Assembly (NCBI RefSeq): GCF_002307495.1
Contig: NZ_NTMR01000017.1
Coordinates: 62,001 to 126,000, forward strand
DNA: 64,000 bases
Reading direction: 5' to 3'
From: Pseudomonas abyssi
Lineage (GTDB): Bacteria; Pseudomonadota; Gammaproteobacteria; Pseudomonadales; Pseudomonadaceae
Shown here: positions 49,680 to 58,800 of the stretch, in pieces
How positions within the stretch are numbered: the stretch's first letter is position 1
How the letters are laid out: every line of letters begins with the position of its first letter
Notes under the pieces: model-generated
What the model saw: the letters and a program-made list of their open reading frames with translations, nothing else
The model's database searches: none
Told to the model about the DNA's origin: nothing
Made by a program: the position numbers and the translations under genes

Positions 49680-50642
49680 TCAAACGTCTTCATACTCAAT
49701 CGTGAGCGTGCCCAGTTTCTTGCCCAGGATGAGGCCTTTGCCAAGCAGCTTCTTCTTGAGCCGATAAAGTGCCATCGCAGTGCTCGAGCAGGCAGCAACA
49801 AAATGATTGTCTTCCGTGACGTAATACCCGAACCTGCATTCCACACCGTCGATGACGTCCTGCCAGGTCTTACGGGGCTGACATGGCAGAGCAATGCAGT
49901 GCTCATTGGCGATGGCACAGGCGTACTCGTGGCAGGTTTTCTTCATCGGTGCGTTTTCAATCAGCGCCCGGATGAAGTCTCTTTTTTGCTGTCCTGCCTC
50001 ACCCAGCCTTGCATCGCGGTGGGGGTTATCTTCGATGATGTCAGCCATCTTGAACTTCCACTGCAAGTCATCCACTGGTTGAATGCATGGCTGCTGTTTC
50101 AGCCACACGTGCAACATCAGCATCAGAGGTTGTGTCTTGTTCAGTTCAAAGAATGCGCTGTTTTTCCTGCCGAGCCAGCGTTCGACGCTGCCGTTTGCGG
50201 GATGATTGACACCGTCCCGCGCAGACACCGCTGTCAGTATCTCGTCAGACACGTTCAGGTACATGGCTATATCGCGAAATAGCAGCTGATACGAAATGGC
50301 ACCTATCGCCTCAAGAGCTGTATCCAGCATGCGGTGCACTGCCGGCGAGCAGCCGCCGTTGGTAAGGAACTGTTCATGCCCACCGCTACTGACCAGTTCA
50401 AGGTATCGCGAAACCTGCCTATGGTATTGCAGCGGCATCGGCAGCTCGCCGGCTGTATAGCGGCCAAAAACCATCAGAGCGTTGCTGATTTCACTCAGAG
50501 CCGCACTGAACCCATGGGGAGAGGCCCCGTCATACACGCCTCGGCGTACCGGCACGGTACGAATGCAACTCTCTTGAATATCAGCCCCATCAAAAGGACA
50601 CATGCCCCACCCCACTGATGCCCTGACTCTGCCCTGCACCAT
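49680..50642 (-). CDS. DMP19/DUF4375-like domain protein
   Basis: 320 residues; the start could also be the ATG at residue 14 (GGGGTGGGGC upstream). Residues about 70-130 (QYHRQVSRYLELVSSGGHEQFLTNGG ... DTALEAIGAISYQLLF) follow the DUF4375/DMP19 pattern (NGG-x-Q-F-x-N, then ALEAIGA). DMP19 proteins are acidic DNA mimics or immunity-like proteins. The C-terminal 190 residues are Cys- and His-containing, with KKTCHEYACAIANEHCIALPC, and unknown to me; a basic 'RLKKKLLGKGLILGKKLG' segment near the end suggests nucleic-acid contact. First gene of the operon with the DUF4880 and hydrolase genes. The domain match is moderate. Confidence 0.55.
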   Translation of the reverse strand: MVQGRVRASVGWGMCPFDGADIQESCIRTVPVRRGVYDGASPHGFSAALSEISNALMVFGRYTAGELPMPLQYHRQVSRYLELVSSGGHEQFLTNGGCSPAVHRMLDTALEAIGAISYQLLFRDIAMYLNVSDEILTAVSARDGVNHPANGSVERWLGRKNSAFFELNKTQPLMLMLHVWLKQQPCIQPVDDLQWKFKMADIIEDNPHRDARLGEAGQQKRDFIRALIENAPMKKTCHEYACAIANEHCIALPCQPRKTWQDVIDGVECRFGYYVTEDNHFVAACSSTAMALYRLKKKLLGKGLILGKKLGTLTIEYEDV

Positions 50643-50993
50643 GCTTTCGTATTCAGGAACGCAGAGCAGGACGCTGTTTCCGTCAGGAGCGTTAAAACTT
50701 GAACCCCCTATTTTCCGAAGCCATCGAGAGAAGCCTGGTGACGGCTTTTACGTGGCTCTTTCTATATAGACGTTTGGGGAGCCCCCAAACCGAACCGGGT
50801 TTCTGTTTTTTCCAAAAAAACCAGGGTCGTCATCAACACCCCTCAAATTACATAAATCTTTTAATATATCCGTCACAATCCACAGCAAGAATCACGCTGA
50901 ATAACGTCGGCATATTTTTTACTGGACTTGAACAGAATAAAGACATTGGCTATAAGAATAATGGCACAGCGCCAATACAGGGATGGTAATACC
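50643..50993. promoter_or_regulatory. divergent control region between two hydrolase operons
   Basis: 350 bp, AT-rich towards the right, no convincing gene. It separates the minus-strand DMP19-like operon from the plus-strand lipoprotein operon and so should hold both promoters. It contains the perfect hairpin GTTTGGGG/CCCCAAAC listed separately. Confidence 0.45.
50772..50790. repeat. GTTTGGGG/CCCCAAAC hairpin
   Basis: 8-bp perfect inverted repeat with a 3-nt loop. It is followed after 15 nt by a T-rich stretch (TTTCTGTTTTTTCC) and could be an attenuator-like terminator in the leader of the lipoprotein operon, or an operator. Confidence 0.45.
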
Positions 50994-52355
50994 ATGAAAA
51001 GAACAAATTCAAAACGAGCTATCAATCTGACACTCGCAGTCACTACCTTTTTTTCGTTATTGATCCTCGGCGGCTGTGGATCACCTGCGATGCAACCAGG
51101 CAGTATCGCAAAACAATGGTCTGAAAACACTTCCCAGCTGGGGATCAAGCCTATCTTTCCTCCAAGGGAAGGATTCTATCCCGGAGATATTGTGTTGCTT
51201 GCAAGCTATACCCCAGCAGAAGACAGCAAGCAGAGATCTGCTCCGGTTGAGTTTTATAGTATTCACCCTGTCTACTATGACAATCTGGATTACTGCCGGG
51301 TGTTCGCGAACCATAGGCTCAGACCAACGCCACCAGAAACAAAAGACTATATTTTGGATGGCGAAGCAGTGACTCCCTGGACCTCTTCGGAACTCAAGTA
51401 CTCCGACTTCAAATGCGATACTACCAATATAGGCAATTTTAACTTAAACGAGTCCACCGCTTTTCCTGCGTTTTCGTTCGCTTCTTTATCAACAGCGGGA
51501 TTAGGTGCCAACTTTACTAGTGGCTGGCTTGGAGGACGCCTTGGAGCTGGCTCAGACAATCAGAACTATATAACTTATTCGGTCCCCAGCTCCGAAGTTT
51601 TATCCGTTAAAACCAAGCACATAGTATCACTGTTTTCAGAATACTGGACGGGGAAGAATCGAACAGCTGATGCCTCTATAATAAGAGCATTAGCAAAACC
51701 ACAGATCCTTCCTGGTAAGGACATGCAGTCAACAAAACCTGTTATAGCTCTCGTTCATGAAGTCCATTATGCCAGATCAATGGACATATCCATTTCTGCC
51801 TCACAAGCACTTTCAGCTCAGGTCTCAGCTGCTACACAGGCGATGATTGATCTAACCGAGAAAAAATCCAAGGTACAAGAAGAAATAAGCGCCATAGAGC
51901 AAGCTGCGTTAGCCGACCCAAAAAGCCAGCCTTCTGCAGAGAGTCCTGCGATTGAAAAGCTGAAAAGTAACCTGCAGAACATTACAGGTAATATCGAAAC
52001 GTTGGGCAAGCTGGTTGCCCCAGACGCACCTGGTGTCACGGGTCAGGTTACAAGATCCTCCAGCTCGGGCATAACGATGACGCAGGTTTTTCCGAAGCCC
52101 CTGGCCATCGGTTATCGAGCGGTGCTGATGGAGCTTCTGGACTCACAGGATGCTGATAATGTGGATCTCACGCTCTCGGGCTTAGCCATTACATCCGGGG
52201 GCAGCGTAGTTGTAGCGGCGAATCAAGCTCCGTCCGATACAGATGGCGATCAATCCCAAGCAGTCACCTCAGATCACACCCCCAAAATCGTCATTATCGG
52301 GACGGGAAGCGAAACCTCACCAGCTGGTGTTAGCTCCAAAGCAGATACTCATTAA
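50994..52355 (+). CDS. predicted outer-membrane or periplasmic lipoprotein, unknown function
   Basis: 453 residues from the ATG at 50994. Lipoprotein signal with lipobox ILGGC (Cys27) after LTLAVTTFFSLLILGG. The mature protein has no family I recognise. It has a Tyr-rich region after the lipobox, a Gly/Ser-rich segment (about 165-190) and a coiled-coil stretch at about 280-345 (QVSAATQAMIDLTEKKSKVQEEISAIE). The tail is acidic and Ser/Asp-rich. AT-rich DNA. It precedes the hydrolase and four-TM genes on the same strand with an 80-nt gap, so it may belong to their unit. Confidence 0.75.
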   Translation: MKRTNSKRAINLTLAVTTFFSLLILGGCGSPAMQPGSIAKQWSENTSQLGIKPIFPPREGFYPGDIVLLASYTPAEDSKQRSAPVEFYSIHPVYYDNLDYCRVFANHRLRPTPPETKDYILDGEAVTPWTSSELKYSDFKCDTTNIGNFNLNESTAFPAFSFASLSTAGLGANFTSGWLGGRLGAGSDNQNYITYSVPSSEVLSVKTKHIVSLFSEYWTGKNRTADASIIRALAKPQILPGKDMQSTKPVIALVHEVHYARSMDISISASQALSAQVSAATQAMIDLTEKKSKVQEEISAIEQAALADPKSQPSAESPAIEKLKSNLQNITGNIETLGKLVAPDAPGVTGQVTRSSSSGITMTQVFPKPLAIGYRAVLMELLDSQDADNVDLTLSGLAITSGGSVVVAANQAPSDTDGDQSQAVTSDHTPKIVIIGTGSETSPAGVSSKADTH

Positions 52356-52435
52356 GCATCTTTCCATGTGGAGCTCTTAAGTTCCATACCACGGTATTCT
52401 GATCATCATTACTGCAGTGCAAGGAAGTAGAGAAA

Positions 52436-53494
52436 ATGGATTACGAGATCGATTTTTTACCCGTAGGAGAAGGTTCCGGTGATGCAATTGTCGTGCGCTA
52501 CGGTGAGGCTGGCCACGGAGGCTACCTACATGTCATCGATGGCGGCCACACTGAAACAGCTCAAACCATCACCGATCACCTCCACGAGTACTACCCTGGT
52601 TACCCCATCGATCACATGGTTTTGTCACACGCTGATAACGATCACGCCTGTGGTCTTATCGGTGTGATGGAGAACTTCAAGGTCAGTCATCTCTGGATGA
52701 ACAGGCCGTGGCTGTATGCCGAACAAATTCTCGAGCATTTTCACGGCAATTTCAGTCTGCAAGGCTTGATTGATGACATCAAGCAGCGTCACTCCTATCT
52801 GGTGAAGCTTGAAGAGCTTGCACTGCAGCAAGGCACTGTGATCCATGAGGTCTTTCAAGGGGACAGGATTGGGGCGTTCACCGTCCTTGCGCCAACCCGG
52901 GAACGGTACATTGAATCAATCCCGGATTTTGGAAAAACACCCGACAGATACTCGGCTGAAGCGGAAGATGTGCAGAGTTATGACCTCCTGCGTTCTTTGC
53001 TTGAGAGCGCAAAAAAGAAAGTGCTGGAATTCTGGGATATAGAAACACTTGCGGATGACACCAAGACCTCAGCGTCTAATGAAAGCTGTGTTGTGCAGTA
53101 CTCTACCCTCGGCAACGGCGTTCTGCTCACTGCTGACGTTGGCCCCGTCGGCCTGACCGAAGCTTATGAGTACGCGGATCAATGTGGTTTGAAGAAGCCT
53201 GGGTTTGTACAAATTCCACACCACGGGAGCAGGCGCAACGTCACTCCGACGGTTCTGGACGCCTGGCTTGGTCCCATAAAACCACAAGGCACTGTGGGCT
53301 GCACTGCATTTTGCTCGGTCGGATCCAACAAGCACGACTACCCACGCGCGCAGGTCAAAAATGCGTTCATCCGGCGTGGTTACGAGGTCTATGTTACCCG
53401 GACGCGATGGATATCGCATTTCAAGGGGCTTGGTCATCCCAATACCGGACCAATAACCCCTGAAAAGTTCGAGAGTGAGGTGGAAACGATCTGA
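52436..53494 (+). CDS. ComEC/Rec2-type metallo-beta-lactamase-fold hydrolase
   Basis: 352 residues, standing alone without the ComEC membrane part. It opens with VGEGSGDAIVV (the ComEC VGQGD-like start), has LHVIDGG at 31-37, the metal-binding motif SHADNDHACG at 64-73, and a second metal/active-site motif IPHHGSRRNVTP near residue 260. Such free hydrolases, related to the ComEC nuclease-like domain, occur in several defence-linked gene pairs; the substrate may be a nucleotide or nucleic acid. The stop overlaps the start of the next gene (TGATGG), so they are translationally coupled. It parallels the disrupted hydrolase gene at 46984-49272. Confidence 0.85.
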   Translation: MDYEIDFLPVGEGSGDAIVVRYGEAGHGGYLHVIDGGHTETAQTITDHLHEYYPGYPIDHMVLSHADNDHACGLIGVMENFKVSHLWMNRPWLYAEQILEHFHGNFSLQGLIDDIKQRHSYLVKLEELALQQGTVIHEVFQGDRIGAFTVLAPTRERYIESIPDFGKTPDRYSAEAEDVQSYDLLRSLLESAKKKVLEFWDIETLADDTKTSASNESCVVQYSTLGNGVLLTADVGPVGLTEAYEYADQCGLKKPGFVQIPHHGSRRNVTPTVLDAWLGPIKPQGTVGCTAFCSVGSNKHDYPRAQVKNAFIRRGYEVYVTRTRWISHFKGLGHPNTGPITPEKFESEVETI

Positions 53495-54243
53495 TGGAGG
53501 TGTTCAAGTTCTTCGACGCCTATTCCATTCGTGCGAGGCTATTCCCAGCGATTATCGCCGCTGCCCCCGCCCTTGCCGCCCTGGCACTGTTGATCTCATG
53601 GAAGACGCTTCAGCTTTCAAACTTGGTTGCTTCATTAGGAGCCCTTGTTCTGCTGTATGCCATCGCTGACATCGCACGCTCACGCGGCCGTACAATCGAG
53701 CCCAAGCTCTTTGAGCGGCAGGGTGGCATACCATCGATCACTCTGTTTCGTCGAAACGACCCGACCATTGATGCCGGTTCCAAAGACAGGTATCGGGAGT
53801 TTCTTGCTGGAAAGCTGACAATCCAGGCCCCGACTCCCGAAGAGGAAAGAGCAAACCAAGGTGCAGCAGATGCTTTCTACGCTCAATGCGGTGTTTGGCT
53901 TCGCCAGAATACGCGAGACACCCAAAGATTCTCGATCCTGTTCGGTGAGAACGTCACATACGGCTTTCGCCGTAACCTGCTGGGCGTCAAAAGGCTAGCA
54001 CTGTGTCTCAACATCACGGTTGTAGCTGTTTGTGCCTTCATTCTATGGCGACTTTCCTGGGACATCACCGCCCCGCTTGGCAACAACATAACACTCGTTT
54101 TGCTCGTAGCAGCCGCTCACGCTGCATACATGCTCGTGGCGGTAAACGAAAAATCGGTACAAGACGCTGCGCGCACCTATGGACGGGAACTCATTCTGAG
54201 CTGCGAGGCCTTGCTGGAGCAACCGAAGGGTGCCGTTGGGTAA
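53494..54243 (+). CDS. four-TM membrane protein paired with the hydrolase
   Basis: 249 residues. Two membrane hairpins: about 18-36 (PAIIAAAPALAALALLISW) and 42-60 (NLVASLGALVLLYAIADIA), then a cytoplasmic region of about 100 residues rich in charged residues, then about 168-188 (ALCLNITVVAVCAFILWRL) and 198-218 (NITLVLLVAAAHAAYMLVAV). The start overlaps the hydrolase stop, so the two act together. No family recognised; the layout is like membrane effectors of defence systems (hydrolase sensing, membrane killing), which is a hypothesis only. Confidence 0.72.
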   Translation: MEVFKFFDAYSIRARLFPAIIAAAPALAALALLISWKTLQLSNLVASLGALVLLYAIADIARSRGRTIEPKLFERQGGIPSITLFRRNDPTIDAGSKDRYREFLAGKLTIQAPTPEEERANQGAADAFYAQCGVWLRQNTRDTQRFSILFGENVTYGFRRNLLGVKRLALCLNITVVAVCAFILWRLSWDITAPLGNNITLVLLVAAAHAAYMLVAVNEKSVQDAARTYGRELILSCEALLEQPKGAVG

Positions 54244-54372
54244 GCGGCTGTATGTGTTTCAGGGAGATGGGTATGTAGGGAGCAGCCTCCTGGGCCAGCC
54301 AGCTGCCACATAGCACGCCCCGGCTCGATGTCACTGCGGTGTAATACAACGAGGTGTATGATCCCCACCACT

Positions 54373-54423
54373 AAGGGATTAGTACCTACTGAAGGACTAG
54401 TGCTTGCTCAAGGATTAGCACCC
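54373..54423. repeat. short imperfect tandem repeats
   Basis: Three imperfect copies of AAGGRYTAGYRCC-like units with an 18-19 bp period, starting at 54373, 54392 and 54410, immediately before a terminator hairpin. Confidence 0.5.
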
Positions 54424-54429
54424 CCGTTG

Positions 54430-54455
54430 AAAACCCGGCCCACGTGCCGGGTTTT
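54430..54455. terminator. rho-independent terminator after the hydrolase operon
   Basis: AAAACCCGGC / GCCGGGTTTT, a perfect 10-bp inverted repeat with a 6-nt loop, ending in TTTT on the plus strand. Terminates the lipoprotein-hydrolase-membrane protein operon; it can also act leftward. Confidence 0.85.
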
Positions 54456-54736
54456 CGCTATGTGGGGATTGGTCTGTCTGGTTGCATCTCGAAAACACGC
54501 TGCGATACTACAGGGCAGCGCTAGGTCGAGACAGCTGGCCACAACCACACAGCCCCCTTGGTACTGGATGTTTGGACACCGGAATCAAAACCTACCAGCC
54601 CGTACAAATCTCGTACAGCGTGACCGCATACGGCTCCTGCCATGAGTTTTGATGCCGAAACGGGGCTATAGGCTAAAAATTCATTGGTATCGCGTGGATA
54701 GGGCATTGCTGACCGGGAAAATGGCGTTCACGAAGC

Positions 54737-54761
54737 GGTTTCGTTCTACCGGAACGAAACC
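54737..54761. promoter_or_regulatory. candidate operator palindrome
   Basis: GGTTTCGTTC / GAACGAAACC, perfect 10-bp arms around TACCG. It has no T run, so it is not a terminator. It lies about 160 bp before the sspB-like gene and is suited to bind a dimeric repressor. Confidence 0.5.
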
Positions 54762-54880
54762 AATTTCAATATACATAAAAACGTGTAGGCAATTGATTCT
54801 ATTAGATTAAACAGAAAAAAAACCTGACAAAACCTCTTTTTCCTGCAAATCTTGAATAGCTATTCCCTAAAAACCTAGTG

Positions 54881-54910
54881 CCTGACTGGCGATACTCGCC
54901 AGTCAGGAGG
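54881..54910 (+). promoter_or_regulatory. hairpin overlapping the Shine-Dalgarno sequence of the sspB-like gene
   Basis: Perfect 12-bp stem CCTGACTGGCGA / TCGCCAGTCAGG with a 3-nt loop at 54881-54907. The right arm overlaps the AGGAGG at 54905-54910. If transcribed, the stem hides part of the ribosome site. Three ATGs follow at 54912, 54919 and 54923; only the last is in frame with the gene, and the one at 54919 opens a nine-codon reading frame (MYDIIKETS) that overlaps the start. Confidence 0.6.
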
Positions 54911-54922
54911 TATGATCCATGT

Positions 54923-55843
54923 ATGACATCATTAAAGAAACATCATAGGAATGGTCGTGCTCACTTCTCGGGGCATGAGACCTTCCCTCTACGCCAAATG
55001 TGGCTAAAAAAAGCCTTCGACCAATCAGGTGCTGAAGGTGTAATCCTGAAGTCTGTATTCACTGACGCCTCAGCAGTTGCAACTTTTGGCGTCGGCAAGA
55101 ATATGGTTGCTTCTATTCGACATTGGGCTCTAGCGTGTGGAGTAATGCGGGATACTAACGAAGGCTTCCGCGTAGGGGACATGGTCAAAGAAATCCTCAA
55201 AGATGGAGGGCTCGACCCTTACGCGGAGAACCCCTCGACTGCCTGGCTCGCCCATTGGCAACTTGCAGGAAAATGCTTTCGCTCCACCACATGGTATTGG
55301 CTCTTCAACCACGTGACAGCCCCAACCTTTACTCGCCAAGAGCTCGAAGCCCCCCTCGCTAATTATGCGCGGGAGCTGGATCCCAAGCACCGTTTGGCAA
55401 GCGCGACAATCTCACGAGATCTGGAAACATGTCTTCGCAGCTATGCACCCCGAGCTGCAGGCGGGTCGCCGGAGGATCTAGCCGAACCGCTTCTGGGCGA
55501 GCTAGGTCTATTGCAAGAGGTTCATAAAAACCAATACACCTTTCGGCGCGGCCCTAAAGCATCGCTTCACGACGGAGTCTTTGCATACGCCCTCGTTGAT
55601 TTTTGGAATCGTGCAGCTCCACACCAAAGCTCTCTAGCTTTTGAAACAATTGCTTATGCTGAAGGCTCTCCGGGCCGCGTTTTCAAGCTAGACGAAGAAT
55701 CCATAGCCCAACGCCTAATCGCCCTATCTGACTTCACTGGTCGCAAGCTCGAATGGACAGATTCTGCTGGCTTGAGGCAGGTCTACCGAAAGGACCTAGA
55801 GAAAGAGAACATAAGAGATATGATTAGGCGCGCTTATGACTGA
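54923..55843 (+). CDS. sspB: DUF4007 protein, SspB-like (DNA phosphorothioation system)
   Basis: 306 residues from the ATG at 54923; a GTG frame from 54878 would start inside the hairpin and is unlikely. The DUF4007 signature is at the N-terminus: HFSGHETFPLRQMWLKKAFD, then FGVGKNMVASIRHWALACGV, and TAWLAHWQLA. In the Ssp single-strand phosphorothioation system SspB acts with SspC and SspD to insert sulphur into the DNA backbone and is reported to nick DNA. The stop overlaps the next gene by 8 nt. Family is clear; the specific Ssp assignment rests on the three-gene set. Confidence 0.8.
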   Translation: MTSLKKHHRNGRAHFSGHETFPLRQMWLKKAFDQSGAEGVILKSVFTDASAVATFGVGKNMVASIRHWALACGVMRDTNEGFRVGDMVKEILKDGGLDPYAENPSTAWLAHWQLAGKCFRSTTWYWLFNHVTAPTFTRQELEAPLANYARELDPKHRLASATISRDLETCLRSYAPRAAGGSPEDLAEPLLGELGLLQEVHKNQYTFRRGPKASLHDGVFAYALVDFWNRAAPHQSSLAFETIAYAEGSPGRVFKLDEESIAQRLIALSDFTGRKLEWTDSAGLRQVYRKDLEKENIRDMIRRAYD

Positions 55844-58800
55844 TGAAAAACAGCCGTTGCTAGCGGACATCGTTCAGATTTCACGCCAATACCAACGCTC
55901 TATACGTATAAATGCTGACCTCGGTCGCGCCGCAGCCCTTTGCGGTTACATCTGCCATGCCACGGCCGCAACGATAGTGGATAGTATGTGCAGGCATATC
56001 TCGGAGACCAACCAACGCTGTTTCACGTGGACGGGTCCTTTCGGCGGAGGAAAAAGCTCCTTAGCTCTTACTCTTGCAAGTGCATTGCATCCTGACAGTA
56101 GTCTGCGAGCACAAGCTCGGGAAGCTCTAAAGTCGGATTCTACTCCCTCTTTCGACACTGCACTCCCCGTCCGCAATGGTTGGCTAATCGTCCCTGTTGT
56201 GGGTCGACGCGGCAGCGTAGTCACTGAGCTCCATACTGAGCTGAGGCGCGCTCAGGAAAAAACCGTGCCCGATAATGAACAGTATTCCATCCAATCTGTC
56301 ATTGCAGAACTACTTAGTGAAGCCAAATCTCGGCCGGACGACGGTGCACTCGTTATAATTGACGAAATGGGCAAGTTCCTGGAAGCTTCTGCGCTAGGCA
56401 TAGGTGATGATGTCTATTTCTTTCAGGAACTAGCAGAGGCCGCCGCTCGTTCCGAAGGCCGGCTAATAGTTGTGGGGGTGTTGCATCAGTCCTTTGCACA
56501 ATACTCTGCTCGCCTAGGGACCGAGACACGTGACGACTGGGCAAAAATTCAAGGCCGCTATGTCGATCTACCGTTCGTCGCTGCAAGCGATGAAGTGGTA
56601 GAGCTAATCGGCCGCGCTATCCAAGCGGAGCGTAGCCCTAAGCGTATATCTGTCGCAGCGAATACGGTCGCAGAGGCGATACGCTCCCGCCGACCGGCTG
56701 TCGGAAAAGAGTTTTCCAACGCGTTATCTGCATGCTGGCCGCTCCATCCGGCGATGGCCGCACTACTCGGACCGATCTCCAAAAGGCAGTTCGGTCAGAA
56801 CGAGCGCAGCATATTCGGTTTTTTATCGTCTGTGGAGCCATATGGTTTTCGCTCTTATCTAGATTCGACTCCAGCCGATGCGGCGAATTGGTATTGCCCG
56901 AGCGATTATTGGGACTATCTACGGGCTAACCTTGAACCCGCAATTCTTGCTTCCCCCGACGGCCATCGCTGGTCACAGGCAGTTGAGGCAGTAGAACGAG
57001 CCGAAGCAAAAACTGGTGATACATTACAACTCTCGTTGATTAAGAATATTGCTATAATTGACCTCTTCCGTAATGGATCGGGGCTCGCTGCTGATGCTGC
57101 AGTTCTCAGTTCTTTATTCAACGATATACCCCCTAAAGAAATCGACTGCGCACTGACAAAACTGTCGTCGCTTAACGTTATTATTTATAAAAGCTATACC
57201 GGAGCTTGGTCTGTATTCGAAGGTAGCGATTTCGATATTGATGGGGCCATTACGCAAGCTCTCATGACATCGCCTGACGTTGATTACGCACGCCTCACAC
57301 AGCTAATGGGATTACACCCAGTCGTTGCGAAGCGGCACTATCACGAGACTGGTTCCATGCGCTGGATGGAGCTATCGTTATGCAGCGTTGATCAGGCTGA
57401 AAAGACCGCCGCCGCCTTTCAGCCCCGCAAGGGCGAGTTTGGAGTATTCATCTTAGCTCTGCCCAGCAGAGATATGAGTCAGCGAGATGCGGAATTGCGA
57501 GCTCAAGCTTGCTCGAAGCTACGCCCTTGGCCCGTAATAGTAGGCATTCCAGCCAATCACGCTCGCATCTCTGAGCTCACGTCTGAGTTGATGGCTCTTG
57601 AACAGGTCAAAGAGCGCCACGAGTTATCCGGCGACGCCGTAGCGCGCCGTGAAGTCTACGCACGCCTAGCCGCTACTGGAGCTGATCTGGAAGATCAGCT
57701 CCATACTGCAATCGCTCTGACTGGATGGCACGATGGCACGGATCATATTATTGAATGTGGCTCAAAACTATCTCCTTTAGCGTCCAACTTAGCCGAAAAG
57801 CTTTTCAGCCACTCACCCCGGGTATGGAGTGAGCTAGTTAACAGGGATAGCATCTCAAGCAATAGCGTTAAGGCCCGTCGTGAATTGCTTCACGCGATGG
57901 TCAACGCCGAAGGGCAAGAGGTTCTGGGCTTCGAGGGGTTCCCGGCGGAAAGAGGACTCTACGAGACTTTACTGAGAGGCACAGAGCTTCACCGCCAAGA
58001 CTCCTCAGGTATTTGGCGTTTTTCCCCCCCAAGCAAAGGGCATACCAGCAACTTTCGACCTCTGTGGGAGGCTGCCCAAGCACTCTTCTCTGACACTAGT
58101 GTCCGTGTAGATGCGCACGAGATTTATGAGCGGTGGAGCGCACCTCAATTCGGAATGAAAAAGGGTATCCAGCCAATTATCCTCACCGCGTTTATGCTCG
58201 CTCACAAAGGCAATATCGCTACTTACAAGGACGGGGTTTTCCTGCCCCGCCTTACCGACTTTGACATAGACGAATGTCTTCAGGACCCCAAGCGCTTCTC
58301 GCTACGCTGGGTGACTATTGACGAGGATAAAAGCCATATCCTCGTAGGTATCTCGAAACTATTGGCAGAGGTCGGCGAAACAGCGCACACATCTGACCCG
58401 CTTGAGGTAGCCCGCGGCTTGGTAGCGATGGTGTATAACCTACCCGGATGGGCTAGAAGAACCCAACGCGTAGGTGAAACTGCCAAGGCTGTGCGCGACA
58501 TACTGCTAAAAGCTAACGACCCGCATAAGGTGCTGTTTGTAGATTTAGCCTCCCTGCTCAACGCCATTGACGGTGAAAACTATGTTAAATCGTTGTGGCC
58601 ACCACTCAAAGAGCTCACAAACGCTTACGGGGAAATGCTCTTTGAAGTCGAAGAAAAAATGCTCGATGCCCTAGGCGCAACCAGAGTAGATCTCGCAGCG
58701 TTACGCGAGCGTGCTGGCTCGGTTTCGGGCGTGTCGGGTGACTTAAGACTCGACGCCTTTGCAACACGCTTAGCCAGCTTTGATGGCAGCAGAGGCTCAC

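Larger units (their letters stand above)
54244..54880. other. region between the hydrolase operon and the phosphorothioation operon
   Basis: About 640 bp with no supported gene. It contains short tandem repeats (54373-54423), a terminator (54430-54455), and a 10-bp palindrome (54737-54761). One small minus-strand frame around 54521-54706 has no Shine-Dalgarno sequence or family and I leave it out. The right end is very AT-rich and should hold the promoter of the following operon. Confidence 0.45.

Noticed and set aside
54373-54423. Tandem repeats as a CRISPR array
   Set aside because: Units are 18-19 bp, imperfect and without unique spacers; no cas genes nearby.
54521-54706. Minus-strand 61-codon frame with DTNEFLAYSPVSASKLMAGAVC
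   Set aside because: No ribosome site, no family recognised; could be a gene remnant but cannot be supported.
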